Of a DNA stretch of 64,000 nt, positions 42,701-54,871 are shown in pieces. The DNA lies in contig CM068828.1 of the NCBI GenBank assembly GCA_028554795.2, forward strand, positions 18,364,436 to 18,428,435. The letters are read 5' to 3'. The position numbers were made by a program, and so were the translations under genes. Below the pieces are notes generated by a model. That model was not told where the DNA came from and did no database searches. It worked only from the letters and a program-made list of their open reading frames with translations. How positions within the stretch are numbered: position 1 is the stretch's first letter; the number at the start of each line of letters is the position of its first letter. Source of the DNA: Sinohyriopsis cumingii (Eukaryota > Mollusca > Bivalvia > Unionida > Unionidae).

Positions 42701-43321
42701 GATGGCTTAGGATGAGTAATTAACTTAAGACACGCTTCTGAATCTCACTTTTATAAAAGTAAAGGACAATAGGTGTCAAAAAGGCAATCAATGTGTCTAT
42801 CCAAGTACAATACTGTACCAGTCTGTCAAGGTATGGCTTCACAAATTCGCATGAGGCACCAGGGTCTGGAATGCATAATCTGTCGGTAGCATGAGATAAA
42901 ATAACTGGTTATGCCAGAAAATGAAGAGGAAAAAATGTCTTCTGCAAAGTGCACCATCTGCAATAAAACTACAACATATCACACTTCATAATTCTAAGCA
43001 GATATTGACTCTGCCTGACATGGCATACCAGCCACTTTGCATCTAACTCATCTGTTAGTTATGTTTCTGACTTGACTAGTCTTCATAAACATTACAGTTA
43101 TCAAGGAATATTGACCCCTATCGCTGCAGAACATACTTAGCAGTTACCCTGCCACATACACAGGCTAATGCTTTTTGAATTTTTTCAACACCTCCCACCT
43201 CCACTCAATGAATACATACTTTATGCTCGACCTATTAGTGTCACAGAAAAAATAAAGTGACAGAATGAACTAATCATGTCACTATCACAAAATTTACCAG
43301 TACATACATTATATAATATAC
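39780..43321. other. Host intergenic region
   Basis: No supported gene. A hAT-like left end (CAGGGGTGGGCAAACTACGG) occurs at 40987 without a clear partner, and an inverted tRNA-headed SINE fragment occurs at 41175-41227. Confidence 0.5.
41175..41227 (-). mobile_element. tRNA-like SINE head fragment
   Basis: Reverse complement carries GGTGGCCTAGTGGTTAGAGC, the same box A as the copy at 43322. Only the tRNA-like head is recognisable. Confidence 0.6.
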
Positions 43322-43605
43322 AGGTGACCGCGCCGGTGGCCTAGTGGTTAGAGCATCCGCCTCAGATGTGGAAGGTCGTGGATTCAAACCACAATTGAGT
43401 CATACCAAAGACATCAAAAAATGGTAATAACAGCTGCCTTGCTTGGTGCTCAGTATCAAGAGGTTATTGTTAGGACTGGTCGGCCTGGTGTCAGGATAAT
43501 GTGACTGGGTCGAAGATGATGCTGCATGTCTGGGGAATGATAAACCAGTGCTAGAAATCACTATAGGCTGCCACTGCAGACATTATAGTGATACGACTTA
43601 AATTG
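43322..43605 (+). mobile_element. tRNA-derived SINE (second family)
   Basis: The head is GGTGGCCTAGTGGTTAGAGC with box B GGATTCAAACC. It is followed by a body with TGCTTGGTGCTCAG, GGACTGGTCGGCC and ATGTGACTGGGTCG, a layout I associate with common molluscan SINEs. It is not a functional tRNA: the 3' half does not fold as an acceptor. Confidence 0.7.
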
Positions 43606-45129
43606 TTTTAAAGCTATGTTAAAAATCTAAATCACATACTATAATATACAGGCAAATGTACATTTATATGGACATGTTATTCGTAAAACTCGAACAGTAC
43701 TGATTGTTATTGTCACCAGATATGGATATGCACTGACAAAGTTATCATTTAACTTAATGCATCTGTTGAACAGACTTCTGATGTTAATGATCAGCTGACT
43801 GTAAAATATCAATATGATTACCATCAAGGTTGTAAAATGTTTGTTTTAGGAGATTTTTGGATGGATTTTGGTACGCATAGGATATGGGCAGATATGGACC
43901 AGTATATAGACCCAGCAAAGTCCTAAGGTAACATACATTTGAGTGATGAAGCTGTATAATGTATACTTATCATTTAAGCAGACCAAAATTGGTCTTAAAA
44001 CTTGTGTAGTTATGTCACAAAATGTATGAGACTCAGTCAATTCAGTTTTTAATTTAAACTGATTCAAATTCGAATTATGTTTTCCTTTTGTTTTGATTTT
44101 CTGTTATCAACTATACATGAGTGCTTTGATATTTCAGGTCATAAAGTTTGCAATCAGCAAATAAGTTAATAAAAACAATGACCCTCAAGATATAATTTAA
44201 GTCTGTTGTTGTCTGTATTAAAATGAATTAATTTCCACTATAAATCAGATGGCTGTGGGAAACAAACAATAAACAGACGTTATGTACAGCCCTAGTTGTG
44301 AAAGGGGAGTTACTCTGATATTGCAGTAAGACCAGCAACAAAACAATAATCTGATAATGGCATATACTTGTATTAATGTTGGAAATTTAATGTATCATTG
44401 TGTTGCACAAAGTGTAATCAACTTGAAAAATGGATGCTACTTCTATGGCACTCATTATGCCACCTGTGCCCTACAGCAACAGAAACTTAGAAGAAAGAAT
44501 TAAAGAAATGCATTTGTAAATAACCACCCACGATGACTGGAGTTGCTCTGTGATTGTTGCTGAGAATGAACAATCAATATGAGGATGAAAGTACATATCA
44601 ACCTAAGACTGTTTGAACAACAACCGGTGTTCCAATGAAAAGTAATAAATCGTGTACAATGCAGCTTTCAAGTCAACGCCTGTTAAATGTGAAAGCCACC
44701 AAAAAACGACATTAACATACTTCACATTTTGATTCTTATTTGCTACTATAGATTTAATTTCCTAGCCCTTAACCATCACAGTAATCATATGATCTAACTC
44801 TTGTATAACATTATCAGACAACAAACAGGCTAAACATTTTGTTAAAGTGATAGAAATTTTAAGAAGATATTGATTCTATCTGAGAACATAAGTTAAGGAT
44901 ATTATTTTGAAACAGTAGTATTCATGGGTTTACTTATCAAATAGTGTATGCGTCAGCAATCCTGACATTTTCCCAAAATAAACTGGTGATTTAGAACTAG
45001 TAACCTATGGTCATGTGGTATATATAAGTACACAATATGTGGTACAATAGATAAAATAAATACCGAAAAGTTCAAATATCGAGATACCACAGAACCAGTA
45101 TCGTCGGAAGCTAGGCCACATCATATTGG

Positions 45130-45335
45130 TTTTTCCACAGGGGCTCGTATCGTTACTTAGAACTGACCTGTCATACATGTACTATTTATACGATATTTAT
45201 GTTGTCCAAATATCAAAAATGGGGAGGCAAGGGTCAGAGGAAACTCTGACTAATGTACTATATAATAACTACAATATAGCACATGCATGACAGGTCCATT
45301 GTAAACAACGATACGAGCCCTTGTGGGTTTTTCAA
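45130..45335. mobile_element. Palindromic MITE
   Basis: Arms of about 60 bp are inverted: left TTTTTCCACAGGGGCTCGTA..., right ending ...TACGAGCCCTTGTGGG. Both arms also share CCTGTCAT(A/G)CATGT. No clear target duplication was found. Confidence 0.6.
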
Positions 45336-46469
45336 TGATTTTTTTTACCCGTCCTCGAAAATTAATAACGGTAATAAACTTTGAAGTGTTTTAATCGGAA
45401 AGAAATGTAATTGCCAGTACCCAAATAAAATGTAACTTATTTCTTAGTAACGCTCTCAGTATACATACTACTACGAGTCCTGCCGTGCAGATAAAATAAT
45501 GCGATCTTATTACTAAACCACGAAAACTGATAACGGTCATAAATGGGTATGAGGCGTACTGTTTCGTTTAATTTCAGGTCTAATTTAAAAACGTGTCTAT
45601 TGAAAAATATAAACGTACAAAGAATTCATAGATACGGTTATAATAATAATAATAATAAAAAACTAAAACTACTAGCGAAATAACCATGTAATTCAACCAA
45701 TCCACGAAAATTGATAACGCCACCAATGGCGGTCTAATTTCAAATAGTACTTAAAAATTGTAATAGTAAACAAAATAAAATGCAATTACCAGCTCTGAAA
45801 TGAAACGTACAATGAATTATTAGTAACGGTTAAAGTATATACACTACCGATCTGATAACATAATACTAAATTTCTAGCAGTACAAGTCTCAACGTTAATG
45901 TTATTTTCTAAAAACCACAATGTCCAATGAAAACCATCGTTTCAACAAAGTCATTTGCATATTTGCATAAATGAATATTTAATAACTGGTAGGATTTCTC
46001 CATTATCCCAAGTGTTTATAACAATCTCTTATTGAAACACAGCTGATGTTATAACTGCAAATCGCACAACATCAAGGTCAGTTATAAAAATTGTGGAGTA
46101 CAACATTTTTTCTTCAGCCAAACATATTAATAAGAGAATGGTGGAATTTACCATAACACTTTAGTTTGGATGTATGCCAAGCTTATTATCATCCAAGAAA
46201 TATGATGTGACCTAGTGACAAAATGATCATTTCTGAGCAATCCCAGGTCTGCCTATATTACAGAATTGTGGAAATTTAGGAAAATAGACAGGTCAAGCAT
46301 AGTGGCTGGTGCAACTGGAAAAGATTGATTGGTGGATTTTCTTCCATTTTATAAGAATTAGAAAATGACAAGGAGTAATTTTGATATCTAATCATCTGTT
46401 AGTTCATCTGTACCAGATTATATGTAAAAAGTGTGCATGTTCATTTTATTTGCACCACAACACTTTCAT

Positions 46470-46521
46470 AGCCAATAAATAACACTTGCATAGCCAATAA
46501 ATAACACTCGCATGGCCAATA
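46470..46521. repeat. Short tandem repeat, about 24 bp x 2-3
   Basis: Repeats of AGCCAATAAATAACACTTGC with minor changes. Confidence 0.7.
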
Positions 46522-46634
46522 AAAAAACCACTTGCATGATAATGTTTCAAAGTTTTTCTATAAATTGTGAATTCTGGTTGGATTTCTGGTGCTTTTCTTT
46601 CAGTAGAGCCACAACAATCTGCTCATTGTGTCTA

Positions 46635-46736
<102 letters not shown>

Positions 46737-46866
46737 GCAGCTGGAGGTAGGTTCTACTAAAAACGTTTGCATAATGTGATCAGATAATTTGTTAGATGGA
46801 GAAATGATGCTGCTCAAATTTTTTTTTTTACAATAAACAAACTATTGTTTGGATGTTATAGTCATA

Positions 46867-47063
46867 TTATGATAGGTATGTCTTCAAAGAGGCATGTATC
46901 TTAGCTCTACAGATCGGACAGAACCCGAGGGACTGCCCACAAACTTCACAGCACACTAAATGACCGCAGGGCAAAAATGTCAACTCTACATTCCTCTCCA
47001 TGCAGACCTTACATTTATTCTGATCTCGTAGCTGCATATACTCCTCTCTTAGTGACTCAGCAT
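46867..47063 (-). CDS. Host IAP-like gene, last coding exon (RING finger)
   Basis: The exon starts after an acceptor TTTTTCTTCCAG and ends at TAA (46869-46867). It encodes a C3HC4 RING finger: CKVC, then PCGHLVCC, then FCPICRAKI, finishing KTYLS, the typical C-terminus of cIAP/XIAP-type ubiquitin ligases. It begins in phase 1, matching the donor phase at 49928. The RING would mediate ubiquitination of apoptosis and immune signalling proteins. It is intact. Confidence 0.85.
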
Positions 47064-49927
47064 CTGGAAGAAAAAAAACCCAGGAGTTCTGAACTTGTTT
47101 TCACTAGTAATGGCATACCTGGCAACCCCTAGTTAGGTACATGACATGTAATACAAGTGGACAAAAAGCATCATCTGAGCATAAAATGGCATCTACATAT
47201 GATAATAAACTGTATGAAAAAATGTTCATTTGTTTTCTTTGCTAACCTGAATCTGCTTTTGGCTAAAATTCTTTTCAGAAATAGACAAATTCACAAATCC
47301 AAGTGGATCAGTATCAGCATACAAAACCTATTTACAGTCTGTACAACACAAATTATCTGGTCTATTTCTAACTTTCCACTGCAATTAATCAAAAAGTTGA
47401 CTCAACAAATGATGCAACAAATCATGCATGGTGATGTCCTAAACTTGAGCTCTGCATTACATCTCTTACATATTCTGCTGTTAAATTTCTGAAGTGCTTT
47501 CATTTTGCTCTTTTCTGGTCCAACATGTTCAGAAAGTGCCCTATCCTCTTACATTCTTCATTTGTGTAACATTCACAAGTCACATAAACATCAGTCAAGT
47601 CCCCATCACCTAATGTCTTGTTCCTTTATATTAAAGATACATATCTAGTTTTCGAAACGTTATCAATTTGTTATAAGGTGTGCCAATTTGGGTCAAAGTG
47701 AATTGATGTGTTCATTCCTCAAAAACTTTGAATGACCCTTAATGACCATGTTGACCCTGTTAGATTAAATCCGTAAAATTGTAACACTAAAGAAGTTTGA
47801 TAATGGCACTGTTAGCTAAGATTGTTTTAGTAAATCTTCGTGGTTTTTTCTGCCTTTTCCATGACTAGAAACTGCTTGCTCTCCCACTTAAGCTACTTCA
47901 AATCTTTTCTTCTTTCATTCCCACTGGGATCTTTTTCGACAACATTTTGAAGTCTGACTACTCAACCTTTTTGGCATGAAAAGAACATTTTCATGGCATT
48001 ACCAGAGTGATAGAAGTCTAAAATATTTGACAAAGAGACAACTTACATATCCAAGGATCAATTCTGCATGATAATAACATTCTAATAACTCTAAAACAGT
48101 GAAAAATCTGCACCAAAAAGTGTTTTTGAAAGATGAATCAGACACACATGCATGATCCTTCAAATTTCCATTTCACAAGTTCCTTCTCTTTGTTCACAAA
48201 GACAGATGGCAGAAGCTGTCATACCATTATTTTAAATTAAGATTTATTTTCTTAATGGAGTGAAAACAATACACGAAAAAGAAAAAGTGAACTCTCAAAT
48301 CCCTCAAAATTCACCAACTTTCACAAACCTGTCAAGAAAAGTTATTTTTCATGAACTTTCATGTATATGAAATGACTACCTGAAATTACACAAACTTTTA
48401 TGGCCTGTGTTAACATAATTTATCTTAAAGAATGGGTTTTCCAATTGAAGAAGTGTTTGTTTTCTTGCCAATTCATCATATCCAGCTGCCTTAAATATAA
48501 CACTTGGAAAATACATGTATGAACATGCATTTGAATATGAATGTTTAGTGCAGGAGCACATTAATTCTAGAATTTACTGGCACATAAAAGATGATTCAGG
48601 AAAATATCAGTTCAATATGAGTTCCTTAAAGGAGCTGACACCATACTATCTGAAAAGAATTTCCATGAGTCCAGGACAAGACTGCTTCATCTTTTAACTG
48701 TAGAACACTGATATCCAAATAAAAAGATTTTCTACATTATTACTCAGAACTGTATCATTTTCATATTATAAATGATCTGACTTTCCATCCATTAAGTAAG
48801 TCTACATGGATACTGCGGTTGCAATACTGGAAATCAGACTGGCACCATTTCATCTAGGACCAAATGAACATCATAAGAAGTCTCCTGGAGAAAACCACAA
48901 TCAATATGACTTAACATTTAGGACATGTGATAAAAAGTTTGTTAAGATGGCTGTTTTGGTGGCCATGCTGGATGTCTGAAAGGCATCAATTCAATTTAGG
49001 ACCAACTATACCATGGGACGAATCTATGTGTAAAGTTTCATGGCAACCACCTAAGTGGTTTAGAAAGAGTAGAACTTGTGATAATGAATGAATATACAAT
49101 GAAAAACAGACCATCTCATATGCTCATCTAGTCTATAACCAGTACAGTTAAACAGGACAAGCAGCTTTTTATTGCTTTATTTCATTTGGATTAATTTACT
49201 TAAAAGCATATGCTATACACAGGTGAGCATAAGGCATATTTCATCATATAAAGTATTAATGATTATGCCCAGATCATAATGGTTGGCAGGCTTTTAATGA
49301 CATCTTTATCATGATATGTAAAGCATATTTGATCATTTAAAGTTATAATAATTATGCCCAGACCATAATGGTTGGCAGGCTTTTAATGACATCTTTATCA
49401 TGATATGTAAGGCATGATTTTATAGCAATATATTTTGAAAAACTTATAAGGCTAAGATATACTTCAAAAATTGTGAAAATATCACACAATTGCTGTAAAG
49501 AACAAGCAAGAATGAATTATAGTTATATTTCATAGACATGGTGCCTATTTTTGTCAGACATGATAATTTGTTTCTAAATTAAACATTGGTGGGTAAACAG
49601 GCCAAAGTTGATTTTTGAAAGCTGACATTCTAAATAAATACAAATATGATTTCAGTTTCTAATGAAAGATCTCTTGAAAACACACAGTATATTTAACTTC
49701 ATTTTGGGTTTCCAGCTAAAACAAAGTTTAACTTCTAAAGAATGATTTAATTCCAAGTTTGAAACAGCATGACATGAACAAAAAAGAAATCAACATTAGT
49801 CCAACTGCATTAATTCCTTACCTGAATATATTTTGATATATGATATCATCCCATATCAGTTCAAACAAAAACAAAGGTTGACTTATGTAGAAACTGTATT
49901 GAGACTAAAAAACATGAAACTTCTTAC
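47064..49927 (-). other. Intron of the IAP-like gene
   Basis: About 2.86 kb between donor (GTAAGAA on minus from 49927) and acceptor at 47064. It contains a tandem duplication of about 93 bp at 49226-49412 (ATTATGCCCAGA and GGTTGGCAGGCTTTTAATG twice). No nested gene is seen. Confidence 0.7.
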
Positions 49928-50269
49928 CAATAACTGGAGGAGGGGTTGATTCCAGTAGGGGTTGGGATGATGGTCTGTTAGATGCTGCTGAGTTGTTGCT
50001 TTGAAGTTCCTCTCGATTACCAAATGCTGATGAGGATGATGGAACATCAACAGCAACACTCATGGGACCTATTGGTGGTGGAATTGGTGGGGCTGGTTTT
50101 GGTGTTGGTATTGCATGGGGTGGATTGATGTCACGAAGGGTCAATCGCCCACCGTCTTGAATCAATTCCTCAACAGTAGTAGCTTCATTCTGCCTGCCAG
50201 CTCTTGCCTTCCTTTCTTCATCAGCAATCAATAACTCTATTACATGCTCAACAGCAATTTCTTGTTGTC
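49928..50269 (-). CDS. Host IAP-like gene, penultimate exon (linker)
   Basis: The exon of 342 nt has an acceptor TACTCTCTTTACAG and donor ATTG/GTAAGAA. It starts and ends in phase 1. It encodes 114 residues: a short helical, UBA-like start (EIAVEHVIELLIADEERKAR), then a Pro/Ser-rich linker (PPIPPPIGP). It splices in phase to the RING exon. Upstream exons carrying BIR domains are not visible before element B begins at about 51.4 kb. Confidence 0.72.
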
Positions 50270-51379
50270 CTGTAAAGAGAGTACAACCATAAACCTCTGA
50301 GTTAACAATATCCTGATCACTCCAATATTGTAACTTACTCAAGAAAACTCATGAAATTGACATCTGTAATATAAATATCCATTTTTTCAAGTACATATAA
50401 CATACACATTTTCATTTACGACACAAAATCCTAATATTTTGAAAATGATGACACCCACAACCCCTCATGCATAAATAACATCAAACTTATGTTGCAATAT
50501 TTCAAACCACTTGGTCAAACAAGTGAACTAGATTGCATTTCATATAACAAAATCAATACACAGTCAAATCTGTTCTAGCAACTACTGGTTTAATACATGT
50601 ACATGTGGAGCAACCAGTGGCTTTTTATCTCGATATACTTGTAGTTTGACAGAATATCAGAACTACATGTCTAACACAACCAGTGACGGCTATTAGATGA
50701 TTCTGAGATAGCATATTCAAAGATTCCTCCATTCTGACAAAGTTTCAAAATGTACGCATCATGGATCACAGAAAACACTTTGAATTCAGTCATCTAAAGA
50801 TCCATAATATAGGTCTTGAGTAATTTTGTTCAGGATTCAAAATAAAAGTTAAATGAATGTAGATGATATGTTTCCACATTTATTTTCAAACTTAGTATGA
50901 CCATAAATGTTCATATGGTACTGAAGATGGGCTGTAAGAAAAGAATGCAGGGTATATCTAAAAAATTGGTCTGGACTAATTTGCTCCTAAACAGAAAAAA
51001 GACAAGTGGCCAATTTATTTTCATTTCATTTGGACATGTTAACTCCTTACTTAGAAACATAATGGCAATGTTGACTTATACTGTGTCCTTCAATGAATCA
51101 GCATATTACATGTCATCTTTTCAAGAGAGCTTCAATGACAATGACCAGACATGGAAATGTTGTAAGCAATGTGATTAAATTAAATGCAGTACTCAGGCCA
51201 GATGTCAACATAAGCGGATTATGATAAACAATGCACTATTACGATGGCTTGTCAATATGAATAAATGATTTGTTTATGTAAAAATGGTTAGTTCCAGTGC
51301 ATTTTACATTGTTTGTGGCTTTCTTTCATGGTGTCTTTGAATTTCTCCACTCTAAACCCAAGATTATATAAACAGCCAA
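50270..51379. other. Host DNA upstream of the IAP exons
   Basis: No BIR exon or other gene seen. Probably intron of the IAP-like gene. Confidence 0.5.
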
Positions 51380-51381
51380 CA

Positions 51382-51625
51382 AGCAGCAGGGAAGGCGAAC
51401 CCACCTTTTTGTAGAAGCGTCCAAAATCGAAAATAAACCCTTCTATATTGATATTATATTCTTAAGCAAATATATTTGAAACAAAAATATTAACCAACTC
51501 GAGGAAGCCTCGAATTGGTTAAATAAATTGTTTTTATAATTTTATCCGGTGATATCATTGTTGATAGCGATCATATTACAAAAAATCGACTCAACTTGAG
51601 GTCGCACCTTCCCTGCTGCTATTAA
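51382..51625. repeat. AGCAGCAGGG inverted repeats at the left edge of element B
   Basis: AGCAGCAGGGAAGG at 51382 and its inverted copy CCTTCCCTGCTGCT at about 51612 enclose about 215 bp. The interior has a 33-nt hairpin (51490-51522; 14 of 15 pairs). The ATPase stop codon lies 6-9 bp past the right arm. A structure with the same arms is at 54577-54842. It could be a MITE or the true end of the element. Confidence 0.6.
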
Positions 51626-51633
51626 TTTATCCA

Positions 51634-52281
51634 AATATTTTATCAAGACCCACATGATATCGGGATCTAGAATCGTGTAAATTTATTGTTATAAATCCGT
51701 GCGGAGTAGCTTGCGCTCGTGAAAAGAAGTTTTTAAATTTATTTATATCCATATGTCAGCTACACCAAGTTTGATGAATATTTCGCAACGTATGTGTATC
51801 AACTCCATTAAACACAACTAAAATATTACAGTTGTTTCTAATTACTTTTGGTATTTGTGTATACCGTTGAGTAACATATATCACATCAGTGTTTTTATGT
51901 CTTCCTCGAGAAAATATTCTAGCTGGATTTGATTGTTTGTCCAGCATCACATCATCGTATACAACCAAATTATTAATAAATTCGTGGACGGAGCTTCATC
52001 AACGGACGCAGCTTCATCAATGTTAGTTATAAATTCAATCACATTGTCGTCATGTTTCCATTAAAATCTTTAAGTATATCATAACATCTCTGATCATCAA
52101 TTGATGGCGCCACCAAATATAACTTATCCCATTTTAGCCATCTCATTATAAGATTAAGTAACAATTGTGTCTTACCCGATCGAAATGGTCCTATTATTAT
52201 GATTCTGATCGAATTTGGCAACGCAGGATGGTGTTTAACTGGCTCTTGTTTTCGAGTCGCTGAGAAATCAATTATATCCAT
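51634..52281 (-). pseudogene. Packaging ATPase of element B, broken
   Basis: Starts at the ATG at 52281. Walker A is GPFRSGKT, and Walker B VVYDDVML is in another frame, followed by DVIYVTQRYTQIPK and a C-terminal HGFITINLHDSRSRY. At least two frameshifts (about 52045 and 51975) and one in-frame TGA (51756-51758) interrupt it. The end at about 51634 is almost in contact with the AGCAGCAGGG arm. The family role is DNA packaging. A second, separate copy of its last 25 codons lies at 54872-54960. Confidence 0.85.
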
Positions 52282-52294
52282 ATTATATAAATAC
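52282..52294. promoter_or_regulatory. 13-bp shared divergent start region
   Basis: Only 13 bp (ATTATATAAATAC region) separate the ATPase start codon (52281, minus) from the zinc-ribbon/PLA2 start codon (52295, plus). Both genes must be transcribed with almost no leader, or each must start inside the other. The A/T motif resembles that in front of other element B genes. Confidence 0.55.
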
Positions 52295-52794
52295 ATGAAT
52301 CTATATTGTTTACGCTGTAGAACTAAAACCCCAACTAATGATCTATCCACGGTTACAACAAAAATGCGAGAATAGCATATGGTGGAAGAAGTGCAGTGTG
52401 TAACAGAAAAAAGTTTTCTTTTTTACCTAAAAAAGATGGTGGTGATATTGCTGAATTAATGTCAAAGTTCCCAGGAACTCCCTGGGCTAAATACCAAGGA
52501 GAAAAACATCTACCAGGATATAATTATTGCGGTCCTGGTACTCGACTTGATATCAGACTTGATAATCAGGATCAACCAAAACCAGGTGAGTATCCAATTA
52601 ACGCTATTGATAAAGCGTGTCATGTTCATGATGTAGCGTATAAAAGTGAAAATCTACAAGACAGACATATTGCAGATGTGAAATTAATTGATGCGTTAAA
52701 TTCTATAAAAAATAAAAATATAAGAGAATCACTAGCTAACTGGTTAGTAAGATCCGTGATGAAAGGTACATTAGCGCTAAGTGCTGGTAATTAA
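52295..52794 (+). pseudogene. Zinc-ribbon plus parvoviral-type phospholipase A2, frameshifted
   Basis: From the ATG at 52295, a short zinc ribbon (CLRC, then VCNR; like DUF5679) is followed, after a one-base frameshift in an A run at about 52361, by a PLA2-like domain. That domain has the calcium loop region NYCGPGT and catalytic dyad ACHVHDVAY. Capsid-associated PLA2 helps parvoviruses breach endosomal membranes, and such domains recur in Polintons. The rest of the ORF to 52794 is intact. The shift may be a homopolymer error. Confidence 0.78.
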
Positions 52795-52800
52795 TTATAA

Positions 52801-53744
52801 ATGGAAACGATTTATTGTTCCCCAAGAGGATACTGGAAAGGTAACGCAGTGATTAGTAAACTCGCTGAGGCAGCAAAAGTTACACGTGTTACTGCTAAAC
52901 AATGGTTATCCAAACAGGCAATATGGCAAATTTACCTACCACCACCGAAACAAATTCAGTACGCGTATTTCGATGTCAGCGTCCCTAATAAAGTTCATCA
53001 AGCTAATATTCTGTTTTTACCACATGATACTGTACGTAGAAAAACATACAAATACGCGCTAACCGTTGTTGATGTTGCAAGTAGATATAAAGAAGCAGAA
53101 CCATTATTGACAAAGACAGCTGCTGAAGTAGCTTCTGCGTTTAAACGAATTTATCAACGAGGACCCGGACCACAAGGTGGTCTACAATGGCCACATCTGC
53201 TACAGGTTGATCCTGGCAAAGAATTTCTGGGTCCAGTATCATCGCTGATGAAGCAACATAATGTCACCATCAGACGAGGACACACTGCAATTCGTCGTGA
53301 TCAGGCAATTGTTGAACGATTTAATCGAACACTTGCTGAGCGGTTATTTGGATATCAATACGCGAAGGAATTTATTCAAGACAAGAGATCTCGTAAATGG
53401 GTTGCAAGATTACCAAGTGTGATAACTGCGTTAAATAATGAAGTAACACGAACGACCAACATGAACCCTATTAATGCAATTACAAAAAAAAATATATCTA
53501 CACAACGACGTTAATGTTACTGTAAGGTATTTATATGAACCCGGTGAACTCGAAGGTGGTAAAAAAAAGAGCGACTGATCCTATTTGGAGTGTTACCACA
53601 CATAAGATATCTAACGTAACAAGATCCTCAGGTAGACCCGCAATCTACAGATTAGATTCAACTGCTCCTCAACGTGGATTTACACGTGAACAATTACAGG
53701 TGATTCCTGAGGATACGCAATTACCACCGCGATCACTTAACTAG
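52801..53744 (+). pseudogene. rve integrase of element B, first catalytic Asp replaced and 3' end frameshifted
   Basis: The main frame 52801-53514 has Asp137 in QVDPGKEF and Glu172 in VERFNRTL (35 apart). The first catalytic position, in the stretch KVHQANILF, is Asn69 instead of Asp. The C-terminal part continues in other frames to 53744, with shifts at A-runs near 53487 and 53560. It starts at an ATG six bases after the PLA2 stop. With Asn69 it is expected to be inactive even without the frameshifts. Confidence 0.88.
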
Positions 53745-54577
53745 CACCCCTACGTCGATTACACTCAAGACAGGTCAACATTACATTTTCTCGTGTATGA
53801 CCGCGACGGTTATCTTTTCTATCCACGGTAAATTGTCTTGGATTATTATTTGAATATCTGCATAACATCACACAATTACAACTTGCACAGTGATTATTCT
53901 GTTGTTGTTTCAAGGTGCTGATAAATTCAACATCAAGTTCAAAATCGCGTTTATTTTTTTTATCAGATTGTTTATAACCAGCTAAAATTTTTCTTATTAT
54001 ATCATTGTCAATATCATCACTAGTCACTGACTAAACTAAGTTTGACCACTCGATACGATCATCTATAATCCAAACAACTGTATCAAAAATAATTAATCCC
54101 TGAGATGAGTGAATCGTCATTGCATATCCTAGTCTCCACGGAGATTTGTTCAACGATAATGCATCTTCAACAGCGTTGATATCAACTGTGATAATATCAT
54201 TTAATACTAAATTCTGTTTCTCGGTCTGTCCCGGTATATCAACGTCAACATTTTGCCGCCGTGTATCAGCTGGTCGATAACATAACGGAACTGGCAATGT
54301 TGGAAATTTTTCTTTATGTAACTGAAACAATTCCCGTTGAAGTGTATCACGAACTATTTTTCTACTTGCCACTATCAAATCATTTGGTCGTCACGTTTGT
54401 AGAAAGTTGTTCATTGAAGTTTCTGAAATTATTCCACGCATTACTTCACATTGAATTTTATTCAGCTGTAGTCTGATTAAGTTTTTAAACTGTTTTAATT
54501 CTTCATCAAGCGCTCTATGATCATCATTTATTTCTTCGTAATAATCAACGAATTCTTTTAACAAATTATGTGGAGAT
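53737..54577 (-). pseudogene. SF1 helicase C-terminal half plus HNH nuclease, truncated with stops
   Basis: A single minus-strand frame from 54577 to 53737 contains helicase C-terminal sequence (GYAMTIHSSQGLIIFDTVVW, helicase motif VI region) followed by an HNH nuclease (CASCN, QFTVDRKDN, TCLECNRRRG). A TGA near 54390 and a TAG at 54031 interrupt it. Upstream it stops dead at the AGCAGCAGGG repeat at 54577, so the N-terminal half with Walker motifs is missing. Known relatives join SF1 helicase and HNH in one protein, which supports one gene. Confidence 0.7.
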
Positions 54578-54842
54578 AGAGCAGCAGGGGGGGGGGGGGG
54601 AATCCTACAAAATACTTTTCCGAAATACCCCCTCCGCGGAAACTATTCCCGATAGAGGGCTTATTTCGACGAAATAACACTTTTATTCAGAAAACGAGAC
54701 AAAAAAAAATGTCCTTGAAAATGCTTTGTATTTCCGCTGATATAACGCGAGTTACTTCAATAAATCCGACTCGTATCCGACATAATTTCCACGGTGAGGT
54801 ATCATCGAAAATCAGGTGTAGTTTGCGCCCCCCTGCTGCTCT
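54577..54842. repeat. Second AGCAGCAGGG inverted-repeat unit inside element B
   Basis: Arms TAGAGCAGCAGGGGGG (54575-) and inverted CCCCCCTGCTGCTCTA (to 54842) enclose about 230 bp. The interior is unlike the first unit, with a short TATTTCGACGAAATA hairpin. A G run of about 14 follows the left arm. It lies exactly at the break between truncated helicase and duplicated ATPase tail. Confidence 0.65.
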
Positions 54843-54871
54843 ACGAAGTCGAAGATTTCAAAGGAAAAACA

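Noticed and set aside
43326..43400. Possible tRNA gene
   Set aside because: Box A and B are present but the acceptor stem does not close and a SINE body follows.
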